Source: an uncultured Chryseolinea sp.
GTDB taxonomy: Bacteria > Bacteroidota > Bacteroidia > Cytophagales > Cyclobacteriaceae
Length of the DNA stretch: 16,536 bases
Reading direction: 5' to 3'
NCBI GenBank assembly: GCA_946478915.1
Contig: CAMLER010000027.1
Location: 1-16,536, forward strand
The position numbers were made by a program, and so were the translations under genes. Shown here piece by piece: positions 7,846-14,925 of the stretch (position 1 is the first letter of the stretch; each line of letters starts with the position of its first letter). The notes under the pieces were generated by a model. That model saw nothing but the letters and a program-made list of their open reading frames with translations. It made no database searches and was not told where the DNA came from.

Positions 7846-9066
7846 TTAGTTTCCTTCCGTGAATTTCTTGATTTTCAGAATTGCTTCTGAGAATAATTTC
7901 ATGTCTTCCTTTGTACCGAGCATGGCGTGCTGCAAAATCCAGACTGCCTGTTCATAGCATGCATGTTCGGCAACGGGGCATTTCACCCTTGAGTAATCTA
8001 CATAGTCCGGTATTGCATAGCACATGAAATTCTTCTCCTGAAAAAGAGGCTGTTCATATATAGGTTTCGGGTAGCCCATAAACGCAGGAACTCCCTCTGC
8101 CGTTAGCATCTCGGAAAATTCTTTCTTACTAAGTCCATTAAACTTTGACGAATCATAACGGAAAATATACAAATGGTAGGTGTGCCGAGTTTCACCGTGA
8201 CCACGTGTGAGTGGAGAGATGCCGTCTATCTTTTCCAATAGGTTATTGAGATAGAGTCCATTCTCGTCACGGATTTTTGTTTGCTGTTCCAGCCTGCTAA
8301 GCTGCGCTGAAAGGAGTGCGGCCTGAAACTGCGTTATTCTGTAATTACATCCTGCAAAATGATGCTCATACCATTGACCATTTTTCACCCTGCCTACGTT
8401 GCGCAGGGAATTCATCATGTCAAATAGATTTTCATTGTCCGTCACGATCAGCCCGCCTTCGCCAGCGTTCAGGTTTTTCGAAGATTGAAAGCTAAAACAA
8501 CCCGCGTGACCAATGCTGCCAAGCTTTTTACCCTTGTACTCACCACCATGCGCGTGAGCAGCGTCCTCAATCACTATAAGACTATGCTCTCTAGCAATCG
8601 CCATGATCTGATCCATATCACAGGCCTGGCCTGCAAAATGTACAGGTATAATTGCCTTGGTGCGCTGGGTTATGGCTGCCTCGATAAGAGATGGATTCAA
8701 ATTGTAAGTGTCGGGATCAATATCAACGAAGACCGGAACACAATTCGCCTCGATCACTATCGATGCCGTTGCGATGAATGTATAAGGGGGCACGATTACC
8801 TCATCACCGGGCTTTACACCAGAAGCTATTAAGGCAAGCCGCAAAGCCACGGATCCGTTTGCACATGCTATCGCGTATTTGCTGCCACAGTAATTTGAAA
8901 ATTCTTTCTCAAATTTTTCAACCAGGCCACCGCAGTCCGGGTTGCCCCATTTACCACTTTTTGCAACTTCCGTTACCACGTTTACATCATCGCCATCGAA
9001 AATTGGCCATACAAAATCCTTTTGCACGGTCTTAGGGCCTCCATAAATTGCGAGCCGGTCTGTCAT
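7846..9066 (-). CDS. DegT/DnrJ/EryC1/StrS-family PLP aminotransferase
   Basis: This 406-residue sugar aminotransferase of fold type I uses PLP to exchange an amino group between glutamate or glutamine and a keto-sugar or keto-cyclitol. The PLP lysine is Lys197 in SFQSSKNLNAGEGG, and Asp168 in VIEDAAHAHGG contacts the pyridine nitrogen. GNPDCGGLVEKFEKEF near residue 41 and NYRITQFQAALLSAQL (241-256) are typical of the family. Length is normal. It is last in the seven-gene operon, 37 bases after the oxidoreductase. Such enzymes usually act in biosynthesis of amino sugars; in this setting it may run in reverse, removing an amine, or make an internal amino-sugar intermediate. Which direction it runs cannot be seen. 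It converges with the XylR-type gene, leaving only 6 bases between stops. Confidence 0.9.
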   Translation of the reverse strand: MTDRLAIYGGPKTVQKDFVWPIFDGDDVNVVTEVAKSGKWGNPDCGGLVEKFEKEFSNYCGSKYAIACANGSVALRLALIASGVKPGDEVIVPPYTFIATASIVIEANCVPVFVDIDPDTYNLNPSLIEAAITQRTKAIIPVHFAGQACDMDQIMAIAREHSLIVIEDAAHAHGGEYKGKKLGSIGHAGCFSFQSSKNLNAGEGGLIVTDNENLFDMMNSLRNVGRVKNGQWYEHHFAGCNYRITQFQAALLSAQLSRLEQQTKIRDENGLYLNNLLEKIDGISPLTRGHGETRHTYHLYIFRYDSSKFNGLSKKEFSEMLTAEGVPAFMGYPKPIYEQPLFQEKNFMCYAIPDYVDYSRVKCPVAEHACYEQAVWILQHAMLGTKEDMKLFSEAILKIKKFTEGN

Positions 9067-9103
9067 AAATCGTACGTATAATATTTCACTTAGGCTTCCC
9101 CCT

Positions 9104-10093
9104 TCAAATATGTTGATAGCAAAGTTCGATGGATTTTAGCGAAGATTCAGGCATGCAAACAAGCGGATCCCGATTATTTTCGATGCAATCGGCAAAGTAA
9201 TCAAACTCATTATCAAATCCACTGCTAGGCTCATCTACCGTAACCGTTGTATTGCATTCACCTGTACAAACCTGAATAGTTGTCGGAAACAAACTTGAAT
9301 ATGTTACGCTCGCATTTTCGAACCTTGCCATATATCCGGCCTGAAATGGAAAAGTTGAATGAAAGGTGTTACCTCCTTCAATTTTCGCAGTAACTTCTTT
9401 ATAATACCACCACGCTACAACATAGTCGTGCATGCTGAGAGAACCAGGCTGAATTTTTGATTCAATTTTTTCGGGACATCCCAACACAGAGGAAAGAAAG
9501 TCAATGTCATGAATAAGCAAATCGAACAATGCTCCCCCGGATGACCCATATTTTTCCTGTTTTTCTCTCCACTGGCCCCACGACGGCAGACCGCTAAACC
9601 TGGTGAGCGATATAAATTTTATCCCTCCAAACTCCCGCTTATCAATCCAATCTTTTAGCTTTTGATAAGCAGGCATGAACCGCAGCACATGGCCCACCAT
9701 AAACTTTCCGCGCCTTTGTCTGGCAAAGGCGATCATTAATTTACCCTCCTCACGACGAAGGGTCATAGGTTTCTCAAGAAATACATGCAGTCCATTTTCG
9801 ATTGCTTCAGTTGTCATCTTGTAATGGAGATCTGTATGCACACAGATATGAACAGCATCGATTTTCTCATGCCTTAGACAGGCACCCAACGTCTTGTATA
9901 CTGGTAACGAAAGTATTGCAGTCGAATCAACCTGACCCGTACAAAAATTTCCCTTTAGCTTATCAATTTTGGACTCGATGCTGTCTTCATCTCTGGTGAT
10001 GATTGCACGGAGACTGATTTTACTACTCTTAAGTATGCTGTTGGCATGAGTAATTCCCATAAATCCAAAACCAATGATGGCAACCTTTATCAT
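9104..10093 (-). CDS. Gfo/Idh/MocA-family NAD(P)-dependent oxidoreductase
   Basis: This 329-residue dehydrogenase has an N-terminal Rossmann fold: VAIIGFGFMG (4-13) binds the dinucleotide and EKPM (107-110) carries the conserved Lys-Pro. A C-terminal alpha/beta domain includes GGALFDLLIHDIDF (186-199), where Asp191, His195 and neighbours form the usual catalytic patch. Members oxidise a sugar or inositol hydroxyl to a ketone. The protein stops right after SIELCYQHI, about ten residues earlier than many relatives, so the last helix is shortened; an alternative frame just there offers LSTYLKGEA, but no proof of a frameshift exists. Its start overlaps the stop of the membrane protein gene by four bases (ATGA), indicating translational coupling. 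Paired with the aminotransferase it could form a keto/amino interconversion module. Confidence 0.88.
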   Translation of the reverse strand: MIKVAIIGFGFMGITHANSILKSSKISLRAIITRDEDSIESKIDKLKGNFCTGQVDSTAILSLPVYKTLGACLRHEKIDAVHICVHTDLHYKMTTEAIENGLHVFLEKPMTLRREEGKLMIAFARQRRGKFMVGHVLRFMPAYQKLKDWIDKREFGGIKFISLTRFSGLPSWGQWREKQEKYGSSGGALFDLLIHDIDFLSSVLGCPEKIESKIQPGSLSMHDYVVAWWYYKEVTAKIEGGNTFHSTFPFQAGYMARFENASVTYSSLFPTTIQVCTGECNTTVTVDEPSSGFDNEFDYFADCIENNRDPLVCMPESSLKSIELCYQHI

Positions 10094-11340
10094 TCAAACC
10101 GAACCTCCATTCCCGGGATCTCACTGTGTGAGTTTATCGCAATCATGGCAAATAAGCCAACGACCAATACACAAAGAACGCATGCTATTATCCAGTTGCT
10201 TGGTTTTTCCTCGATGACCTCAAAATTGTTGCTTACCGAAGGTACTAGAAACAGAATCAATCCGATATTAACGATATATAAATATTGTTCTATCGGATGC
10301 GAATAGATTCCGGTGAGCAGAAAGCTAAGAAACGTATAGATCAATATAGAAATAAGAAAGATCGATCTGACGTCTGAAAATGTATAAGTGCTGCGCCAAT
10401 ACCTGGCAAGCATAGTCAAGATGAACACAGCGATCGATATGCCTGCAAGAATCTGGAATAATAATACGGTATCTTCTGTGCCACCTTCTTTAATGATAAA
10501 GGTTAATTTCTCAGTAACGAAAGACTGATCCCATAATACAAATGGGATAAAGGCAGCCAGGAAAAGTATAGGCACAAGGTTACTCATTCGGTTATCGACA
10601 GTTTCTTGTTCCGGCCACGATGAAGTCAAAGTTCCATACGCCATTCCCAAGCCACCAAAAAAGCCTATCGAATATTCCATGACGTTCCAGAAATTGATCT
10701 TCACTGGTGAAGATGCGCCGAGCACCTGGAGAAAATTTCCGAAAGCAAACCCAAAACCAGCACCAAGTGCGGACCAGATAGCAATACGCAATGCCCCCTC
10801 CTGCCTGTTTCTGATAATATACCAAAGTAGGGCAACCGAGGCACCAAGGCAGGCAGCCCAAAGCTCGGAACGTGGAGGCGTCATCAACCATTCCAGTTGG
10901 TTAACGATAAGGCCATACGTCAGAAGGGCAAATGCAACCATTTCCGAAATCACAGCAGCCCAATTCACCTTAAAAATTTTGGAATTAGCCAGTGAAAGCC
11001 CAAACAATCCTCCGCCCAGGATCCCATACAGAACGCCCAAAACAAAAAGCATCAACAATCCATAATACGCGTTTAAAAAGTCGCTTGCTCTACCATATCC
11101 CACGAGTTGCCCGTAACTCATCATTCCACTAAGCCCCCATCCGACCGCGGCAGCAAAAGCAATCTTAAAAACGTTATTGTACCAGTCCCTGCGCCTGGAG
11201 ATCAGTACAACAGAAAATGCGCCAATGGCACCAGCCCAAGCTGCTCCCTGCTCGTGGCCAAACTTTCCGCGCACAGCCCATGCGGTACCCAGCGCCATTG
11301 CGACTATCAACGCAGAGACAAAGGTTCCCTTATTCCTCAT
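10090..11340 (-). CDS. Uncharacterised polytopic membrane protein with internal repeat
   Basis: This 416-residue protein has roughly 12-13 hydrophobic segments and no recognised transporter signature. The most distinctive stretch is AWAVRGKFGHEQGAAWAG (residues 20-37), polar and charged residues between two hydrophobic segments near the N-terminus, which looks functional. Residues 33-80 align without gaps to 159-206 (offset 126), with identities including Trp35/161, Gly40/166, Ala41/167, Arg51/177, Ile60/186, Ala61/187, Gly67/193 and Gly69/195. The similarity continues weakly to 118/240, so two copies of a several-helix unit are likely. The gene overlaps the BNR gene by 11 bases and the oxidoreductase gene by 4. 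It sits between exported and cytosolic enzymes, hence a substrate transporter is the best guess. I recall similar unnamed proteins in other Bacteroidota and Planctomycetes but no function. Confidence 0.8.
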   Translation of the reverse strand: MRNKGTFVSALIVAMALGTAWAVRGKFGHEQGAAWAGAIGAFSVVLISRRRDWYNNVFKIAFAAAVGWGLSGMMSYGQLVGYGRASDFLNAYYGLLMLFVLGVLYGILGGGLFGLSLANSKIFKVNWAAVISEMVAFALLTYGLIVNQLEWLMTPPRSELWAACLGASVALLWYIIRNRQEGALRIAIWSALGAGFGFAFGNFLQVLGASSPVKINFWNVMEYSIGFFGGLGMAYGTLTSSWPEQETVDNRMSNLVPILFLAAFIPFVLWDQSFVTEKLTFIIKEGGTEDTVLLFQILAGISIAVFILTMLARYWRSTYTFSDVRSIFLISILIYTFLSFLLTGIYSHPIEQYLYIVNIGLILFLVPSVSNNFEVIEEKPSNWIIACVLCVLVVGLFAMIAINSHSEIPGMEVRFE

Positions 11341-12694
11341 TCTTTTCGGTTTTAATCCAGCTTACTGGAAATGATACGTACTTTATACTTTTTCCAGGTT
11401 GAATATCATTGCGGTGAAAGCTATAAGAAACATGTATCCGGCCGTCTTGTCCTTGCACCACAGAAGGGTAATGACTCGATGTAGGCTTTTTGCTCCGCTC
11501 ATCATTTTCTATTGTCTTTTTCCACTTCCAGCTCTTTCCCTCGTCATCTGATAATGCAACGGTAAGGTTATGCCTTCCATCCTCTGTGTTGTTAAAAACC
11601 ATTGCCCATTCGCCTGTTCTCAGTGTAACCATGTCAAATCCAGCACCGGGATTTGGTAATATGTCATCCTTTGGAATGCTCCATGTCAAACCCCGGTCAC
11701 GAGACTCTGTACGTTGCATGCGTTGGGGTGGCGGTCCATTATCACGCAGGTATGCGACTAGAACGCTGTCTTTTCCAATTCCAATAGTAGCTTGAATTCC
11801 TGCACCGCCAAGAACAGGGTTGCTGAAAATCCAATTCGATCCTCCATCATCAGATAAGGCAAATAAGGAACAATCAAATCCATCTGAATACAACGGCACC
11901 ACCATACGTGAACCAAGGAACACGGCCTTGTTCTTTGTTTGCCATCCGAGCCGTCTGGTCAATGGATATCCCAGCTGTGAAGTGGAACCATTATCAATTC
12001 CCTGAACGCGACCGGACCTGATCATATTTTCACCTTTGGCCAGGCTATCCATCTTTACCTTGTATTTCTTCCATTCTACCAATAGGGTTGTGCGTAGCGT
12101 ATCGGGAATCGTCGGCAGTAATGTAGAGTTCATGTAATTTTCATATTCCGACAACTGTTCCTCTACCTGTCGCACAAACTTGTCTCCAGGCTGAATTCCT
12201 CTTTCGGTTTTGTCGCCAACCTTAACGAATAAAACGTCCTGCCAGGACCACACCGGAGCACCTGGCAATGAATAATTTTCACTGATTCGATACATGGGTA
12301 TGGAAGTCTCCCATTGGTTAGCCAGTACCGGGTACCACATCAACCATAATTTCTCCTTAGTATCCATAAATAAAATCGGGTTGATGTCGGGAAAGCCCCT
12401 TACATCAGCCATAAGAAAAGTTGACGACCACGCAGTATCGCCCTTAACGAGTCGCGATCCTAAAATCTTTACATCATCCGCCCAACGTTCGCCTGAGCCC
12501 TGGAACCAAGCGGTGAGCAAATCTCCATTGGGTAACTCAACTATGGTCGAGCCATGAACATGCTCATCCTGATATGGAAAAATTAGGCTTGAAGAAAACT
12601 CGGCGTTCGCCGGCCCCTTAACATCGTCTTGTTTGCATGAATTAGCAAGAATAATTATGCCCACTAATAGTGTTATAGCCTTTAGTCCTTTCAT
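11330..12694 (-). CDS. BNR-repeat (sialidase-superfamily) lipoprotein
   Basis: This 454-residue surface or periplasmic lipoprotein has a signal ending ILANSC, with Cys20 as the lipidated residue. ATG 12694 is preferred over the upstream ATG at 12751 because the lipoprotein signal begins here and because the longer form would overlap the phosphodiesterase gene. HVHGSTIVELPNGDLLTAWFQG (45-66) and three Asp-boxes, SDDGGSNW (281-288), SRDRGLTW (331-338) and SDDEGKSW (382-389), place it in the six-bladed propeller group COG4692/BNR_2. It lacks an obvious RIP motif of true GH33 sialidases, so sialidase activity is not assured. A charged, helix-rich insertion lies at about 168-228, between propeller blades. 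It may release sialic acid or another terminal residue from a glycan. The gap to the phosphodiesterase gene is 4 bases. Confidence 0.82.
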   Translation of the reverse strand: MKGLKAITLLVGIIILANSCKQDDVKGPANAEFSSSLIFPYQDEHVHGSTIVELPNGDLLTAWFQGSGERWADDVKILGSRLVKGDTAWSSTFLMADVRGFPDINPILFMDTKEKLWLMWYPVLANQWETSIPMYRISENYSLPGAPVWSWQDVLFVKVGDKTERGIQPGDKFVRQVEEQLSEYENYMNSTLLPTIPDTLRTTLLVEWKKYKVKMDSLAKGENMIRSGRVQGIDNGSTSQLGYPLTRRLGWQTKNKAVFLGSRMVVPLYSDGFDCSLFALSDDGGSNWIFSNPVLGGAGIQATIGIGKDSVLVAYLRDNGPPPQRMQRTESRDRGLTWSIPKDDILPNPGAGFDMVTLRTGEWAMVFNNTEDGRHNLTVALSDDEGKSWKWKKTIENDERSKKPTSSHYPSVVQGQDGRIHVSYSFHRNDIQPGKSIKYVSFPVSWIKTEKNEE

Positions 12695-12698
12695 AGTT

Positions 12699-13544
12699 TT
12701 AGGGGTGTAGCCCTTCGTTGCGAAGAGCCTGCAATAAAAGTTGGGGTTCATCGGTCTGAATTACGCTGGCGCCATGCTGCAGCAATTTTTTCAGCGCACG
12801 CTTCTCTTTTCCGCGCCTCAGGTCATCATCAGGTGCACCTAGCGCATTGATCCAAACACGCGCACTGCTGGCGTGTATGGCACTCACACATTCCGGTGAG
12901 TAAAAAGTAAAATCAATATGAACGATAGGCGGATCAAAAAGTATAATAGCCGAGTCAACCTGCTCCACAGAATGGGCTCTTGGCATAATCATGAAATCAC
13001 GATCCGCTGCCTGGATCCGCGAAAGAATTTCATAGTCACTGTCAAAAAAGAGCACAATGTCATTTGTCTCTGTCTCGTTTACCACGTCAATGACATGTTC
13101 TATGCGATCTGTCTTTAAATCCAGATCGACTAGTATCTGCCCGTGCGCCAGCTTCAATGCTTCCTCCAGACTTGGTATTCTCAACCGGGTAGTTTTACCC
13201 TTATCAACAATAAAAAGTCGCTGGAGCTCATCCCAGGTTAATTCTTCCGGATCACCTTTTCCGGTCGTGGTACGGTCAAGGGTCCGATCATGCATGAGAA
13301 ACGGTATGCCGTCCTTTGAAACTTTTACGTCGATTTCTATAATGTCGACACCAATACGTATAGATTCTTTTATTGCGGAGAGGGAGTTTTCAGGAAATCG
13401 ATTATGCGTTGCACGGTGAGAAGCAACCATAACCGTTGGTGAAGATGCATCAAGTAACGTTCGTCTTAAAGCATCCGCATCTCCTTGTGAAAACGCAAGA
13501 AAACTGCAAAGAGAAAGATAAATTAAATATCGTAGCCGCCTCAT
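12699..13544 (-). CDS. Secreted glycerophosphodiester phosphodiesterase-family protein
   Basis: This 281-residue TIM-barrel protein has a signal peptide (about 1-19, ending FLAFSQ). Catalytic and metal-binding positions of the GDPD family are present: His43-Arg44 in SHRATHN, Glu52 in PENS, Glu70 and Asp72 in EIDV, and His85 in MHDRTLDRTT. The closing motif is VIQTDEP (261-267). The usual HRG is HRA here. Characterised members hydrolyse glycerophosphodiesters to glycerol-3-phosphate and an alcohol; related ones act on other phosphodiesters. In this operon a phosphodiester-linked headgroup or glycan substituent is a reasonable target (inference). It lies 8 bases after the PhoPQ-related gene and 4 before the BNR gene. 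Length and motif order are normal, so it is expected to be active. Confidence 0.88.
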   Translation of the reverse strand: MRRLRYLIYLSLCSFLAFSQGDADALRRTLLDASSPTVMVASHRATHNRFPENSLSAIKESIRIGVDIIEIDVKVSKDGIPFLMHDRTLDRTTTGKGDPEELTWDELQRLFIVDKGKTTRLRIPSLEEALKLAHGQILVDLDLKTDRIEHVIDVVNETETNDIVLFFDSDYEILSRIQAADRDFMIMPRAHSVEQVDSAIILFDPPIVHIDFTFYSPECVSAIHASSARVWINALGAPDDDLRRGKEKRALKKLLQHGASVIQTDEPQLLLQALRNEGLHP

Positions 13545-13552
13545 TACAACAT

Positions 13553-14914
13553 TTACCTGACAAATACCTCATCATTATCTGCGACGAACATTCGGGTGCT
13601 TTTCAAATATTCACCGCCGTTTGAATCCTTATATTTCAGGTCAAGGTAGAATGCCTTGTATCCTTCTGACGGATAGGGTTGGGTCGAAGTGATAACCGAT
13701 GATTTCTTTTTCAATCTCAAACTTTTGCCTTCCCACTTTTCATCCCGGAAATCTGTGTCTGTGGAATTCGTAGACCACAGCACAGCGTCCACCAAAACAT
13801 CCGGGGTAGCCTTCACCTTTAGTGTAATGCCTTTCTTATTATATGTGAGTTCAGGTTCACATACTGTATAAGGTCGTTGGGCGAGAGTAGCTCCATAAAA
13901 AGCACTAAGCGCTGACAAGGCTTCCTTCTTATCACCAAGATCGTGTCCAACATTAGGAACATAATGCACGAAATTCTGCCCCGGTATGCTGTCAATGTAA
14001 TGCTTAATTGCATCTACGGTCCAATATTCGTCGTTCGTCCCCATGATCAATAATTTTGGCATGGTCAGTTTCTTTCTGTAGGAGTACGGGTCAACCATTG
14101 TTGTGATAGCTTTGCCCTGTTCGGAATGCGTGGTTTGAGGTATACCCAGTTTTACATAATCTTCAATCTGGATGCTGTAGTCTTTCCACATCTTGACCTG
14201 ATAGTCTAGATTGACAGGCATGTTTAAAATATCGATCACCATCGGCGCTATGGCAACGACACGGCTATCGGCTGCGCCCGTAAGCCAGGTCGTCCAACCG
14301 CGCTTTGACGCCCCCGAAACAACAAATCGATTCACTTCACGCTTCAGGTTTTGTTTGGAAAATTCCTGTACTGCATCCATGGCACGGACAGCACTTTTAA
14401 CCATGGGGAAAAGCAATGGCCAAGAAAAATCGCCATCTTCTTTGAATTTGTGCAAGGTATATGAAATCAGTGCATCTTCCGTAAGATCCTTGTAAAGGGG
14501 CTGATTCGGTGTTTGCCTCAATAAAGCGACGATACCCTGGTTTTTCTTTGCCAATCCTCCCAGTGCCTGGAGAAATTGATCATCCTGCTTACTCCAGTTC
14601 GGTTGGCCTTTTTTATTGCTGCCGCCGGTTATAAACAAAAGGGCTCCATCGTATTTGAGCTCACTGGGTACGAGGATCGTTAGCTGGTGGGTCCATATAT
14701 ATTCATGCCACTGCTGTGATGTAACCAGTAGGCTATACGCCTTTACATCGCCAACTGCAAATGATTCCTTGAGTTCCCATTTAAAAGTCTTATCTCCATT
14801 GTCAATATAACCTTTCAGTGCAGTTTCAGGAGTTAGCTTTGATTGTGCACCAGTCGTAAAAAACACACATTGAAATGTGAGAATTGCAAACAAGAAAATA
14901 GTTCTGTAAATCAT
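13553..14914 (-). CDS. PhoPQ-activated pathogenicity-related alpha/beta hydrolase
   Basis: This 453-residue exported protein (signal about 1-23, mature start near GAQSKLTP) matches the PhoPQ_related family (named after Salmonella PqaA). The alpha/beta hydrolase core shows the nucleophile elbow GASKRG with Ser203, Asp295 in MGTNDEYW and His324 in NVGHDL, a complete Ser-Asp-His triad. WHEYIWTHQLTILVP and LLFITGGSN near the start are family hallmarks. A C-terminal beta-rich part (about 350-453) follows. No member's substrate is known to me with certainty; an esterase or peptidase-like role is likely. In this operon a de-esterification step, such as removing acyl groups before glycan cleavage, would fit (inference). 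It follows the ceramidase-like gene by 11 bases. Confidence 0.88.
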   Translation of the reverse strand: MIYRTIFLFAILTFQCVFFTTGAQSKLTPETALKGYIDNGDKTFKWELKESFAVGDVKAYSLLVTSQQWHEYIWTHQLTILVPSELKYDGALLFITGGSNKKGQPNWSKQDDQFLQALGGLAKKNQGIVALLRQTPNQPLYKDLTEDALISYTLHKFKEDGDFSWPLLFPMVKSAVRAMDAVQEFSKQNLKREVNRFVVSGASKRGWTTWLTGAADSRVVAIAPMVIDILNMPVNLDYQVKMWKDYSIQIEDYVKLGIPQTTHSEQGKAITTMVDPYSYRKKLTMPKLLIMGTNDEYWTVDAIKHYIDSIPGQNFVHYVPNVGHDLGDKKEALSALSAFYGATLAQRPYTVCEPELTYNKKGITLKVKATPDVLVDAVLWSTNSTDTDFRDEKWEGKSLRLKKKSSVITSTQPYPSEGYKAFYLDLKYKDSNGGEYLKSTRMFVADNDEVFVR

Positions 14915-14925
14915 TTCACCTACAT

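Noticed and set aside
9067..9110. Possible frameshift at the end of the oxidoreductase gene (other frame reads LSTYLKGEA)
   Set aside because: The in-frame ending ELCYQHI is itself a natural continuation, the protein is only slightly short, and a one-off short alternative tail is not evidence of a frameshift.
10679..11065. 128-codon plus-strand frame opposite the membrane protein gene
   Set aside because: It is a shadow frame; its residues look like reversed hydrophobic codons, and there is no start context or family resemblance.
12695..12751. Extended N-terminus of the BNR lipoprotein from ATG 12751
   Set aside because: It would bury the lipoprotein signal and overlap the phosphodiesterase gene by over 50 bases; ATG 12694 gives a standard signal.
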